DNA of 64,000 nt from Corynebacterium urealyticum DSM 7109 (GTDB lineage: Bacteria > Actinomycetota > Actinomycetes > Mycobacteriales > Mycobacteriaceae). Shown one piece after another: positions 7,889 through 19,260 of the stretch. A program made the position numbers and the translations under genes. The DNA lies in assembly GCF_000069945.1 (NCBI RefSeq), contig NC_010545.1, positions 806,001 through 870,000 on the forward strand. Direction: 5' to 3'. Under the pieces are notes generated by a model, which worked only from the letters and a program-made list of their open reading frames with translations, searched no databases and was not told the DNA's origin. Each line of letters starts with the position of its first letter. Within the stretch, counting starts at the first letter, position 1.

Positions 7889-9322
7889 CTAAACCGCGGC
7901 GGCCTCGGCCTTGTTCTTCCGGTCGATGAAGTAGTAGCGGATGGACATGGCCACCGTGAACACCACACCCGCGATGAGCGCGGAGTGGAAATCCGACATC
8001 CAGAACATCGTGCCGAAGGTCAGCAGGATCATGGCGATCGCGAAATACTGGCCCAGCGGCCACAGCGGCACCGTGAAGTTCGCGTGGGCGACATCCTTGA
8101 AGTTGAGGTGCTTGCGGTAGGCCAGGTGGCTGATGAGGATCATCAACCAGACGAAGATCGTGGCGAAGGTGGCCAGCGCGGCGATGTCCTGGAATAGGCG
8201 CTCGGCGGTTGGGTTGATCAGCTGCAACACGACGCCGATGACCAGCACGATGAGTAGGGCACTGATCGTGGATACCGGCACGCCATTGCGCGGATCAATC
8301 TTGGCGAACATCTTCGGGGCAAGCTTCTGTCGCGCCATGCCGTGGATCACGCGGCCGGCACCGTAGAGGTCCGAGTTGATCGCGGACAGTGCCGCGGAGA
8401 GAACCACGACATTCAGCAGGGCGGCGGCCCAGCCGATGCCCAGGGAGCTGAAGATCTGCACGAACGGGGACTGCTCGCCGGTGATCTCGCGCCACGGAAT
8501 CACTGCGACGATGACGAAGATCGCGAGCACGTAGAACAGCAGGATGCGCATCGGCACCGTGTTGATGGCCTTCGGGATCGTCTTCTCCGGGTCCTCGGCC
8601 TCGGAGGCCGTCACACCGATGATCTCCGTGCCGCCGAAGGCAAAGAGCACCAGAATGAGGGCGGACAGCACGCCGGTGAAGCCGTTCGGGAACAGACCGC
8701 CGTCGTTCCACAGGTTCGAGATGCCGACGGTGCCGCCGGTGTCCACGTTGAACACCAGGATGGCCGCGCCACCGAGGATCATGGCGACCACCGCGGTCAC
8801 CTTGATCGTCGTGAACCAGAACTCCAGCTCACCAAACCAGCGGGCGGAGGCGAGGTTCGCCGCCCCCACGATGATCAGCGCCACCGCGACCCACACCCAG
8901 GAGGCTGTCTCCGGGAACCAGAACTTCATATACAGCGCCACGGCCGTGAGGTCGGCCAAGCACACGATGATCATCTCGAAGGCATACATCCATCCGGTGA
9001 TGTACCCGGCCCATCCGCCCAGGTAGCGGCGGCAGTATTCCGCGAAGGACCCAGCAACGGGGTGGGCCACGGACATCTCGCCCAGGGCTCGCAACATGAA
9101 GTAGACGATCGCGCCGCCGAGCAGGTAGACGAAGATCACGCCGGGGCCCGCCGCGCCGATCGCGCCGGCGGAACCGTAGAACAGCCCGGTGCCGATGGCC
9201 GAACCCAGCGCGATGAAGTGGATGTGCCTGTGGCGCAGCGCGCGCCGCAGCTCGGCCTGGTGGCTGTCAGTCGTCGAGGATTCGCCCGCCGTGGCGGTCT
9301 CGGGCGCTGGTTGTTGCGACAT
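7889..9322 (-). CDS. Amino-acid permease, AAT (APC) family
   Basis: A 477-residue transporter with about 12 hydrophobic segments. HIHFIALGSAIGTGLFYGS (residues 34-52) is the substrate-binding first helix of the APC superfamily. Further conserved stretches are LRALGEMSV, GELEFWFTTIKV, FAFGGTEIIGVTASEAEDPE and AINTVPMRIL. The pattern is closest to the ProY/HutT type, suggesting proline or histidine, though aromatic amino acids are possible; specificity cannot be fixed from sequence. It acts as a cation-coupled symporter in the cytoplasmic membrane (family knowledge). The first 25 residues are polar and Ser/Thr-rich. A GGAGGACAATCCC ribosome-binding stretch precedes the ATG. Its terminator has been split by the IS element, which may allow read-through. 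Confidence 0.88.
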   Translation of the reverse strand: MSQQPAPETATAGESSTTDSHQAELRRALRHRHIHFIALGSAIGTGLFYGSAGAIGAAGPGVIFVYLLGGAIVYFMLRALGEMSVAHPVAGSFAEYCRRYLGGWAGYITGWMYAFEMIIVCLADLTAVALYMKFWFPETASWVWVAVALIIVGAANLASARWFGELEFWFTTIKVTAVVAMILGGAAILVFNVDTGGTVGISNLWNDGGLFPNGFTGVLSALILVLFAFGGTEIIGVTASEAEDPEKTIPKAINTVPMRILLFYVLAIFVIVAVIPWREITGEQSPFVQIFSSLGIGWAAALLNVVVLSAALSAINSDLYGAGRVIHGMARQKLAPKMFAKIDPRNGVPVSTISALLIVLVIGVVLQLINPTAERLFQDIAALATFATIFVWLMILISHLAYRKHLNFKDVAHANFTVPLWPLGQYFAIAMILLTFGTMFWMSDFHSALIAGVVFTVAMSIRYYFIDRKNKAEAAAV

Positions 9323-9500
9323 GGGATTGTCCTCCGGATTCCGTCAAGCCGCGAAAGTCAGATCGATATCAGCCGTAGTATGCCACGTCACATTCCGAGC
9401 TAAAGATTCGGGTCGGCACTGCCAGCGGCCACAATCGGGGGAGGCTGTGATCTGCCTTCCACCGGGAGGCGCCGGTATGGCTTTTGCCGGGCGCAGAGCG

Positions 9501-9506
9501 TACTGT
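9501..9506 (+). promoter_or_regulatory. -10 box TACTGT before deaD
   Basis: TACTGT lies 8 bases before the ATG at 9515, so transcription would start at or within one base of the start codon. No ribosome binding site is present in that gap, consistent with a leaderless mRNA. Confidence 0.5.
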
Positions 9507-9514
9507 CAAGTGCG

Positions 9515-11851
9515 ATGAGTGATACTGATAGCGTCTCCGGCGACGTCAACAAGCCGGTGGATAACGATTACTCGGTAGCTCAGAACAATCTGCAGGAAGA
9601 GAAGCAGCAGGCGCCGGCCAACGACGCGCCGCTGAATATCTCTGATGTGTTGGGGGAGAACACCGAAGATTCCGCGATGGAATCCGCCGGTGACTCCGCT
9701 GTAGCCGAGGGCGCAGAAGATTCTGGGAAGACCGACAATCTCAACAACGAGAAGAACAAGAACGAGAACCCAGAGGACACTGTGGCCGATCAGCAGGCGG
9801 AAACCGTAGAAAACAACAACACCGACGACACCACCCCGACCGCGTCCAGCCAGGACGACGTCGTCGCGCAGGACAACGAGCAGGAAAACAAGGACGACGA
9901 CGGCGCCGGTTTCGGCGACCTCGGTCTGTCGCCGGAGGTTTTCGACGCTGTCCGTGCCGTCGGTTTCACCAAGCCCTCCCCGATCCAGGAACAGACCATC
10001 CCGCTGCTGATGGCAGGGGAGGACGTGGTCGGTCTTGCGCAGACCGGTACCGGTAAGACCGCCGCCTTCGCGCTGCCGATCCTGTCCCGACTGAACCTGA
10101 AGTCCCGCAAGCCGCAGGCCCTGGTGCTCGCGCCGACCCGTGAGCTGGCCCTGCAGGTTGCTGAGTCCTTCGAGGACTTCGCGGAGAAGATGGGCGGGGT
10201 CAACATCCTGCCGATCTACGGCGGCCAGCCCTATGGTGCGCAGCTTTCCGGCCTGCGCCGTGGCGCGCACGTGGTCGTCGGCACCCCGGGTCGCGTGATC
10301 GACCACCTGCAGAAGGGCAGCCTCGATATCTCCGAGCTGCGCTTCATGGTGCTCGACGAGGCCGACGAGATGCTGAACATGGGCTTCCAGGAGGACGTGG
10401 AACGCATCCTCGAGGACACCCCGGAGGATAAGCAGGTCGCACTGTTCTCGGCGACGATGCCGTCCGCGATCCGCCACCTGTCCAAGCGCTACCTCAACTC
10501 GCCGCAGGAAGTGACGGTCAAGTCCACCCAGCGCACCGCGGAGAACATCGAGCAGGACTATCTGATCGTGCACCACCGCGAGAAGCTCGACGCTCTGACC
10601 CGCATCCTCGAGGTCACCGACTTCGATGCGATGATCATGTTCGTCCGCACCAAGAACGACACCGAGGAACTCGCGGAGCGCCTGCGCGCCCGGGGCTACG
10701 AGGCTGCCGCCATCAACGGCGATATTGCCCAGGCACAGCGCGAGCGCACCGTCGACCAGCTCAAGGACGGTCGCCTGGACATCCTGGTTGCCACCGACGT
10801 CGCCGCCCGTGGCCTTGACGTCGAGCGCATCACGCACGTGTTCAACTACGACATCCCGCGCGACACCGAGTCCTATGTCCACCGCATCGGCCGCACCGGA
10901 CGTGCGGGGCGTTCCGGTCGCGCCGTGCTGTTCGTGACCCCGCGCGAGCGCCGGATGCTGAAGTCCATCGAGCGCGCGACGAAGTCCCGCCTCAACGAGA
11001 TCGAGCTGCCGAGCGTTGACCAGGTCAACGAGGCCCGCAAGGCGAAGTTCAACCGCGAGCTGACCAAGAATCTCGAGGATCCGCAGGTCTCCGTGTTCCG
11101 CGACCTGGTGACCACCTACGCGGAAGCCAACGGGGTCACCCTGGAAGACATCGCCGCGGCACTTGCGGCCGGTGCCCAGGGTGGGGAGAAGTTTCTCATG
11201 GAGGAGGCGCCGCGCCGAGAACACAAGCGGCGCAGCGATGACCGCTACGGCGATGCTGATCGTCGTGGTGGCGGCGCCTACCGCTCCTTCGAGGAGCGCT
11301 TCAACAAGCCAGCACCGCGGTTCACGGACCGCAACGGCAACGAGATGGAGGTCTACCGGCTTTCCGTCGGCCACCGCCAGCGCGTGCGCCCGGGCGCGAT
11401 CGTGGGTGCCCTGGCCAACGAGGGCGGCCTGAACTCCCGCGATTTCGGCCGCATCAGCATCTTCTCTGAGCACTCCCTGGTGGAGCTGCCGGCGGACCTG
11501 CCGAAGCAGGTCTTTGAGGCTCTCGACCAGACCCGCGTGTCCGGCCAGCTGATCAATATCGAGCCGGATCCGGGCGCTCCGAAGGGCCGACCGGGCTCTC
11601 ACCGTGGCAACCGTCGCGACCGCGATGACCGGCGCGGTGGTTACCGCGAAGACCGGGGCCGGGGCGACCGCCGGGGCGGCGGTCGTTTTGACCGGGACCG
11701 CGACCGAGGTGGCCGCGGGCGTGGCCGTGGGCACCACAACCGCTTTGAGGACTCCCGTGGGGATCGCCGTGGCGGTGGACGCCAGCGGGATGACCGCGGT
11801 TTCGAGGGCCGTGGCGGTCGCGGTAATAACCGTCGCGGGGGACGCTACTAG
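9515..11851 (+). CDS. deaD: DEAD-box ATP-dependent RNA helicase (DeaD/CsdA type)
   Basis: A 778-residue RNA helicase. Residues 1-130 are acidic and low in complexity (many Asp, Glu, Asn). The core has the Q motif FTKPSPIQ at about 151-158, Walker A AQTGTGKT at 175-182, PTRELALQ, GTPGR, the DEAD box at 281-284, SAT at 312-314, ARGLDVERI and HRIGRTGR. After the core comes a DbpA-type RNA-binding domain (VYRLSVGHRQRVRPGAIVGA), then an Arg-Gly tail of about 80 residues with many RGG and DRGG units. It unwinds structured RNA for ribosome assembly or mRNA turnover, often in cold adaptation (family knowledge). The long acidic head plus basic tail suggests phase-separating or multivalent RNA contacts, an inference. 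A terminator follows at 11864. Confidence 0.92.
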   Translation: MSDTDSVSGDVNKPVDNDYSVAQNNLQEEKQQAPANDAPLNISDVLGENTEDSAMESAGDSAVAEGAEDSGKTDNLNNEKNKNENPEDTVADQQAETVENNNTDDTTPTASSQDDVVAQDNEQENKDDDGAGFGDLGLSPEVFDAVRAVGFTKPSPIQEQTIPLLMAGEDVVGLAQTGTGKTAAFALPILSRLNLKSRKPQALVLAPTRELALQVAESFEDFAEKMGGVNILPIYGGQPYGAQLSGLRRGAHVVVGTPGRVIDHLQKGSLDISELRFMVLDEADEMLNMGFQEDVERILEDTPEDKQVALFSATMPSAIRHLSKRYLNSPQEVTVKSTQRTAENIEQDYLIVHHREKLDALTRILEVTDFDAMIMFVRTKNDTEELAERLRARGYEAAAINGDIAQAQRERTVDQLKDGRLDILVATDVAARGLDVERITHVFNYDIPRDTESYVHRIGRTGRAGRSGRAVLFVTPRERRMLKSIERATKSRLNEIELPSVDQVNEARKAKFNRELTKNLEDPQVSVFRDLVTTYAEANGVTLEDIAAALAAGAQGGEKFLMEEAPRREHKRRSDDRYGDADRRGGGAYRSFEERFNKPAPRFTDRNGNEMEVYRLSVGHRQRVRPGAIVGALANEGGLNSRDFGRISIFSEHSLVELPADLPKQVFEALDQTRVSGQLINIEPDPGAPKGRPGSHRGNRRDRDDRRGGYREDRGRGDRRGGGRFDRDRDRGGRGRGRGHHNRFEDSRGDRRGGGRQRDDRGFEGRGGRGNNRRGGRY

Positions 11852-11863
11852 CCAGCCCCTGTG

Positions 11864-11904
11864 AACCCGGCTGACGTGGGAGAACCCAGGTCAGCCGGGT
11901 TTTT
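11864..11904 (+). terminator. Rho-independent terminator of deaD
   Basis: AACCCGGCTGAC (11864-11875) pairs with GTCAGCCGGGTT (11890-11901), followed by TTT. This is a 12-bp stem placed 13 bases after the stop. Confidence 0.9.
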
Positions 11905-11940
11905 CGTGGCGGGGTAGCCCTTCAGGAGCCCAAAGCCTAG

Positions 11941-11986
11941 AAAATAAAGCATAGCCGTGGGAGCGAGACTCGCTCCCACGGCTATG
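11941..11986 (-). terminator. Terminator of the 12030 membrane protein gene
   Basis: CATAGCCGTGGGAGCG (11950-11965) pairs perfectly with CGCTCCCACGGCTATG (11971-11986). On the minus strand the stem is followed by CTTTATTTT, a U-rich tail. It faces the deaD terminator. Confidence 0.75.
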
Positions 11987-12029
11987 TGGTTTGCGTGCAG
12001 CCCGTGAGCGGCTGCGGGAGTGACTGGGG

Positions 12030-12515
12030 CTAGACGAACATCAGGATCGCGGTGACCAGCCACAGCAGGTTGAAGATGCCCCCGAACATTGCAGCCTTAC
12101 CGGGCAGGGCCTGAGCAGCGTCACCCTGGACAGCGGCGAGTTCATCCTCGCTAGCCGGGGTGTCGGATTCGTCCAGGCCGTCCACGGAGATCAGGCCGCG
12201 CCGCTGCTGCGGGATCACTGCCAGCAGCAGAACCAGCCATGCCACCAGGGAGGTCAGGATGGCGGCGTGGAAGGCGTAGTTTTGCATTGCGCCGTCCACG
12301 GTCATGAATGCGACCAGGCCCAGTACCGGGACCAGCAGGGAGATGTAGCCGTAGCGGCGGGTCATGCCAGCCAGGGTTGCCACGGAACCTACCGCCTTGG
12401 CGGAGCCGGACTGCGCGGCGCGCAGGGTCGGGGCGAATGCCGAGGTAGCGACCGCGACCGGTCCGATGAGGAGGATTGCGGCGATGACGTGGAGAGCAGT
12501 AATAAATTGATCCAT
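12030..12515 (-). CDS. Small integral membrane protein, function unknown
   Basis: A 161-residue protein with four predicted membrane helices: HVIAAILLIGPVAVATSAF near the start, YISLLVPVLGLVAFMTV, AAILTSLVAWLVLLLAVI and FNLLWLVTAILMF at the end. A charged loop (residues about 110-140, SVDGLDESDTPASEDE) separates helices 3 and 4 and probably faces the cytoplasm. I do not recognise a named family with confidence; it resembles the DUF2269-type small membrane proteins. It has its own terminator on the left (11941-11986) and no strong ribosome binding site; TTGACA lies only 12 bases before the ATG. Confidence 0.75.
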   Translation of the reverse strand: MDQFITALHVIAAILLIGPVAVATSAFAPTLRAAQSGSAKAVGSVATLAGMTRRYGYISLLVPVLGLVAFMTVDGAMQNYAFHAAILTSLVAWLVLLLAVIPQQRRGLISVDGLDESDTPASEDELAAVQGDAAQALPGKAAMFGGIFNLLWLVTAILMFV

Positions 12516-12563
12516 GTGAACTACTCTGTCAAAAAAATTTCTGACTAGTCACAAAACCCCCGG

Positions 12564-13229
12564 TCAGCGGGGGAGCTGGCAGACCTCGCGGGCCACGGCA
12601 GCGTCGCCGGTCGTGATCGCCAGACCGTAGCGAACGATGACCACGAGGTAACGGGCAGCGTAGGGGCACTGGGCAGCCGGATTGGGCGGCAGCCACGCTT
12701 CCAGCGTGGCGTCGGATTTCTCCCGGTTGATTTCCGAGGCGGTGACCGCCAGGTTGTAATGCCAGTCGTTGGCGAAGCGATGACGCTTCTCCGCCGACCA
12801 GGCGTGCGCCCCCAAGTCCCAGGCCGCGGCGAGCGGGACAATGTGGTCGATATCGACGCCCTGCGGGCGCACCGGTGCAGCGGAGTACTCATCGGCGGCC
12901 TCGCCGATGGCCCGCGGGCAGGGGCTGTCGGGCTCGGTGGGGAAGCTCAGATTCAGGACCAGCTCACGGGTCGAGCAGTAACTGCCATCGGGTGCGATGC
13001 TTTGCTCCCAGCCCTGAAGAAACCGGGTGCGGTCGTAGCCCACCACCCGGACCCGCTGCGGCACGACCTCCACCTGCGCCAGCGCGCGGCGGGCCAGCTC
13101 CTGGGAGCGTTGATTCACCACGCGGCCGCCAGGAAGCCAGCCGGTTGGCACCGGAACCGACGTCGTGAAAAACAAGAGGCCGGCCACGGCGAGAAGAAAG
13201 ATAAGCGAGAAAAAGAAACGTCGCCCCAT
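12564..13229 (-). CDS. Secreted HNH nuclease-like protein (DUF1524/GmrSD C-terminal type)
   Basis: A 221-residue protein with an N-terminal Arg-Arg followed by a hydrophobic stretch (FFFSLIFLLAVAGLLFF), a signal peptide or membrane anchor. The core carries VDIDHIVPLAAAWDLG, then RFANDWHYNLAVTASEINREK, an Asp-His/Asn-His pair typical of secreted His-Me finger nucleases in actinobacteria. Two Cys (YCSTREL, CPRAIGE) and one near the end may form disulfides outside the cell. The probable role is extracellular nucleic-acid degradation, an inference from the motif. The start codon sits inside a hairpin (13216-13258) that looks like the putP terminator, so expression may depend on read-through or on an internal promoter. 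Confidence 0.8.
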   Translation of the reverse strand: MGRRFFFSLIFLLAVAGLLFFTTSVPVPTGWLPGGRVVNQRSQELARRALAQVEVVPQRVRVVGYDRTRFLQGWEQSIAPDGSYCSTRELVLNLSFPTEPDSPCPRAIGEAADEYSAAPVRPQGVDIDHIVPLAAAWDLGAHAWSAEKRHRFANDWHYNLAVTASEINREKSDATLEAWLPPNPAAQCPYAARYLVVIVRYGLAITTGDAAVAREVCQLPR

Positions 13230-13258
13230 GTTGTCTTAGACAACGCGAGGCGACGTTT
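13211..13258 (-). terminator. Hairpin downstream of putP enclosing the nuclease start codon
   Basis: On the minus strand AAACGTCGCC (13258-13249) pairs with GGCGACGTTT (13225-13216), followed by CTTTTTC. An inner stem GTTGTC/GACAAC (13244-13239 with 13235-13230) lies in the loop directly before the ATG at 13229. It resembles an intrinsic terminator for putP that overlaps the start of the next gene. Confidence 0.55.
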
Positions 13259-13269
13259 GGTTCCCGAGG

Positions 13270-13290
13270 CTGCGGAAAAATTTTCCGCAG
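13270..13290. repeat. Perfect inverted repeat after putP
   Basis: CTGCGGAAAA and TTTTCCGCAG flank a single A. No T-run follows on either strand outside the repeat. It may help terminate putP or bind a protein. Confidence 0.45.
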
Positions 13291-13302
13291 GGAGGGGAGG
13301 GG

Positions 13303-14877
13303 CTACTTAGCGGCCTCCTCCACGAACTCCTTCTCGGTGAGGCGATCGGCCTTGTTGCTCAGCTCGATGGACTTGTCGAACTCATCCAGAACCTTCGCGG
13401 AAGGTGCCTTGGTCATCAGGGTCACACCGACCATGAAGACCACGTTGGCCAGCACGCCCGGGATCATCTCGTAGAGGCCGAACGGCTTATCGGCGATGCC
13501 GAAGTTAGCCAGGCCGCCCCACAGGAAGCTGACGACCGCACCGGCAATCAGACCAGCGATCGCGCCCGGGGCGTTCAGGCGACGCCAGTACAGGGAGGCG
13601 ATGATGACCGGGCCGAAGGCGGAACCGAAGCCGGCCCACGCAAACTCGACCAGGCTCAGCACGCCGGAATCCGGCTTGGCCGCGATGACCACCGCCAGCA
13701 GAGCGACAGCAAGCACTGCGAAGCGGGAGAGCACCTGCAGCAGGCGATCGGACGCGTTCTTGTTGAACAGGCCCTTGTAGATGTCCTCGATCAGTGCAGA
13801 GGAGACCACCAGCAGCTGGGAGGAAATCGTGGACATGATGGCCGCCAGCACAGCGGTGAGCACCAGACCCGCGATCAGCGGGTGGAACAGGATCTGACCC
13901 ATGTCCAGGAAGATCGTCTCGAAATTCACCTGGTCAACGATCTGGATGTTCGGGTTCTCGGTGAAGAACGCTGGTCCGATGATCGCCACGAAGACGGTAC
14001 CGATCATGGACAGACCCATCCAGGTCACGCCGTAGAACATGCCCTTGCGTGCGGAGCGCGGGGTACGCAGCGCCATGAAGCGCACGATGATGTGCGGCTG
14101 GCCGAAGTAGCCCAGGCCCCAGGCGAGACCGGAGATGATGGTCACGAAGCCCACGCCGTTGAACAGGGAGAACCAGTTCGGGTTCGGCTCCAGGCCGGAG
14201 GCGCCGTAGGCGTTCTCCGTCTGGAGGCTGAAGATCTGGCTCGGGTCATCCATGTGCAGCACAGCGAAGATCGGCACCAGGATCAGGGAGATGAACATGA
14301 TGCAGCCCTGCACCGCATCCGTGTAGGACACAGCGAGGAAGCCACCGACGAAGGTGTAGATCACGGTCACACCGGCAATAACAGCAATGCCGACGGCGTA
14401 GGAGGAGTCGAACGTCGACTCGAAGTAGCGGCCACCGGCGACCATGCCGGATGCCACGTAGAAGGTGAAGAACAGCAGAATCACGAGGCCAGAGACCACG
14501 CGAAGCACGTGGGACTTGTCCTCGAAACGGTTCTCCAGGAAGCTCGGCACGGTGATGGAGTTATCCGCCACCTCGGTGTAGGCACGCAGGCGCGGTGCGG
14601 TGAACCACCAGTTGAGGGCGCAACCGGCCAACAGGCCGATAGCCACCCAGAGCTCAGAAAAGCCAGATACGAAGATCGCGGCAGGGAGGCCCATGAGCAG
14701 CCAACCGGACATGTCGGAGGCGCCAGCGGACAGGGCTGCGACGAACGGGTTTAGGTTTCTGCCGCCCAGCATGTAGTCCTCGTACTCGTCGGTCTGCTTA
14801 TAACCGAGGAGTCCAATGAACATCATGACGATCAGGTAGATCACCATGGCTGTGACGAACCATGCTTGGTCTGTCAT
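13303..14877 (-). CDS. putP: Sodium/proline symporter PutP
   Basis: A 524-residue sodium:solute symporter, with about 13 hydrophobic segments. Diagnostic stretches are MLGGRNLNPFVAALSAGASDMSGWLLMG split across helices 1-2 (residues about 30-60), GGRYFESTF, and GQPHIIVRFMALR with the PutP-specific basic patch. Proline is co-transported with Na+ across the cytoplasmic membrane for nutrition or osmoprotection (family knowledge). I chose the ATG at 14875-14877 because AAAGAG lies upstream and the protein then starts MTDQAWFVTAMVIYL, as usual for PutP; a GTG-type start at 14925 would add 16 non-conserved residues. The C-terminal 35 residues are charged and cytoplasmic. It is divergent from the SNF2 helicase; the 261 bases between hold both promoters. 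Confidence 0.92.
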   Translation of the reverse strand: MTDQAWFVTAMVIYLIVMMFIGLLGYKQTDEYEDYMLGGRNLNPFVAALSAGASDMSGWLLMGLPAAIFVSGFSELWVAIGLLAGCALNWWFTAPRLRAYTEVADNSITVPSFLENRFEDKSHVLRVVSGLVILLFFTFYVASGMVAGGRYFESTFDSSYAVGIAVIAGVTVIYTFVGGFLAVSYTDAVQGCIMFISLILVPIFAVLHMDDPSQIFSLQTENAYGASGLEPNPNWFSLFNGVGFVTIISGLAWGLGYFGQPHIIVRFMALRTPRSARKGMFYGVTWMGLSMIGTVFVAIIGPAFFTENPNIQIVDQVNFETIFLDMGQILFHPLIAGLVLTAVLAAIMSTISSQLLVVSSALIEDIYKGLFNKNASDRLLQVLSRFAVLAVALLAVVIAAKPDSGVLSLVEFAWAGFGSAFGPVIIASLYWRRLNAPGAIAGLIAGAVVSFLWGGLANFGIADKPFGLYEMIPGVLANVVFMVGVTLMTKAPSAKVLDEFDKSIELSNKADRLTEKEFVEEAAK

Positions 14878-15138
14878 ACAGAATGTCTCTTTCTTTGTAG
14901 GGTCGGAGACTTCCTGAAAGACCACCCGGGGCCGATGAAAAGCCGGCCGAATGGTTAGTCGAAGTCAGTATTTAAAACTTGAGCATGGCCATGATGCCAA
15001 AATTCTCGACGCTTTTCTGCTAAAAGCCTGAAAAAAGACCGAAAAAATGCCGTGTTCCTGAGCTCTAGTGGCAGGGGGTTAGGTCGCGTACGTGCAGCGA
15101 TTCGGTGTGTCCGCGGGGCATGGTAGATCCTTATAACT

Positions 15139-18314
<3,176 letters not shown>

Positions 18315-18318
<4 letters not shown>

Positions 18319-19247
18319 GTAGAAGGAACTCCCCACGGACCACGTGGGACGGCAACGTCATCCTCGCGGATTTCGGGGCCCGCCGCCGTGCGGAGACAGC
18401 CACCCCGCGAGTGAAGACACCCGTGCCCGCGGACGCGCTGGGGCCGGAGAGCTGGGCTGGGGCCCAGGTGTTGGAGGCTGTCACTGGCGCTACCGACCGT
18501 GGTCGATTGGAGCGCGGCCGGGAGTATCACCGGGATGGCCACATTCAGAGCATGGAGCTGAGCACCAACACGGTGGTGGGGATAGTCGCCGGCACCCAGC
18601 CGCAGCCCTTCGAGGTGGTGATCAAGGCTGCTGCGCTGAGTGCCAAGAGAAGGGACTTTATCGCCGCAGAGGTCGCCGCTGACCCCGCGCTCGTGCGGAC
18701 CATTGTGCGTGGGGACGCGCCGCCGACGGATCTCGCCGCGATGCTGCTGCGGCCCGACCAGATTCTTTTCGAGGGCTGCACGTGCCCAGATGGGGCGCTG
18801 GTGTGCAAGCACGCGGTCGCCGTAGCCTATCAGCTAGCGAGCACCTTTAACCACGACCCCGCAGCCATCCTGCAGTGGCGAGGGGTGGAGGCCGCAGAGG
18901 CTGTGCGCAGCGTCCAGCTCGGCCACGTGGGGGAGCAGGAGGGCAATTCAGCCCAGCCAGATTCGAGGAGCGCGTCCCAACAGGCCCCGGAAGTGCTCGA
19001 CCAGGCGGAGTTCTGGGGCTCGGAGGAACGCCGGGTGAGCTGGTCGCCGCCACCCGTGGAAAGTGGGTTGGAGCTCGGGGATCGCGACGCCCTGATGCGC
19101 GCGCTGCGCAGCCTGAGCTGGACCAGTGTCGATCAACTGCAAACGATGCATGAGCTGGAACTGTGCCTGGAGATGATCACTGATGACTCCGGGCGTTTCG
19201 ACCCCACCCCGTGGGCCCGCCCGGTGACGGGCACGAGGATGAAGTGA
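18315..19247 (+). CDS. SWIM zinc-finger protein, partner of the SNF2 helicase
   Basis: A 310-residue protein. The SWIM zinc motif C-x-C-x6-C-x-H is visible as CTCPDGALVCKH, with Cys155, Cys157, Cys164 and His166. The N-terminal part includes a region (GRLERGREYHRDGHIQSMEL) typical of these proteins. SWIM domains bind DNA or proteins. The start overlaps the SNF2 stop by 4 bases and AAGGAGGTG precedes it, so expression is coupled. After residue 200 the sequence is low in conservation. No catalytic motif is seen. The next gene starts 13 bases after its stop. Confidence 0.88.
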
Positions 19248-19260
19248 CAAGGTGAAGAAC

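Noticed and set aside
9506..11737. A 743-residue open frame on the minus strand opposite deaD
   Set aside because: It has Val/Gly/Arg-rich, non-domain sequence and lies fully opposite a clear helicase. Such frames arise from high-GC third positions.
12545..12892. A second small gene overlapping the HNH nuclease on the same strand
   Set aside because: It is a frame-shifted reading of the nuclease region, Arg/Pro/Ser-rich with no motif.
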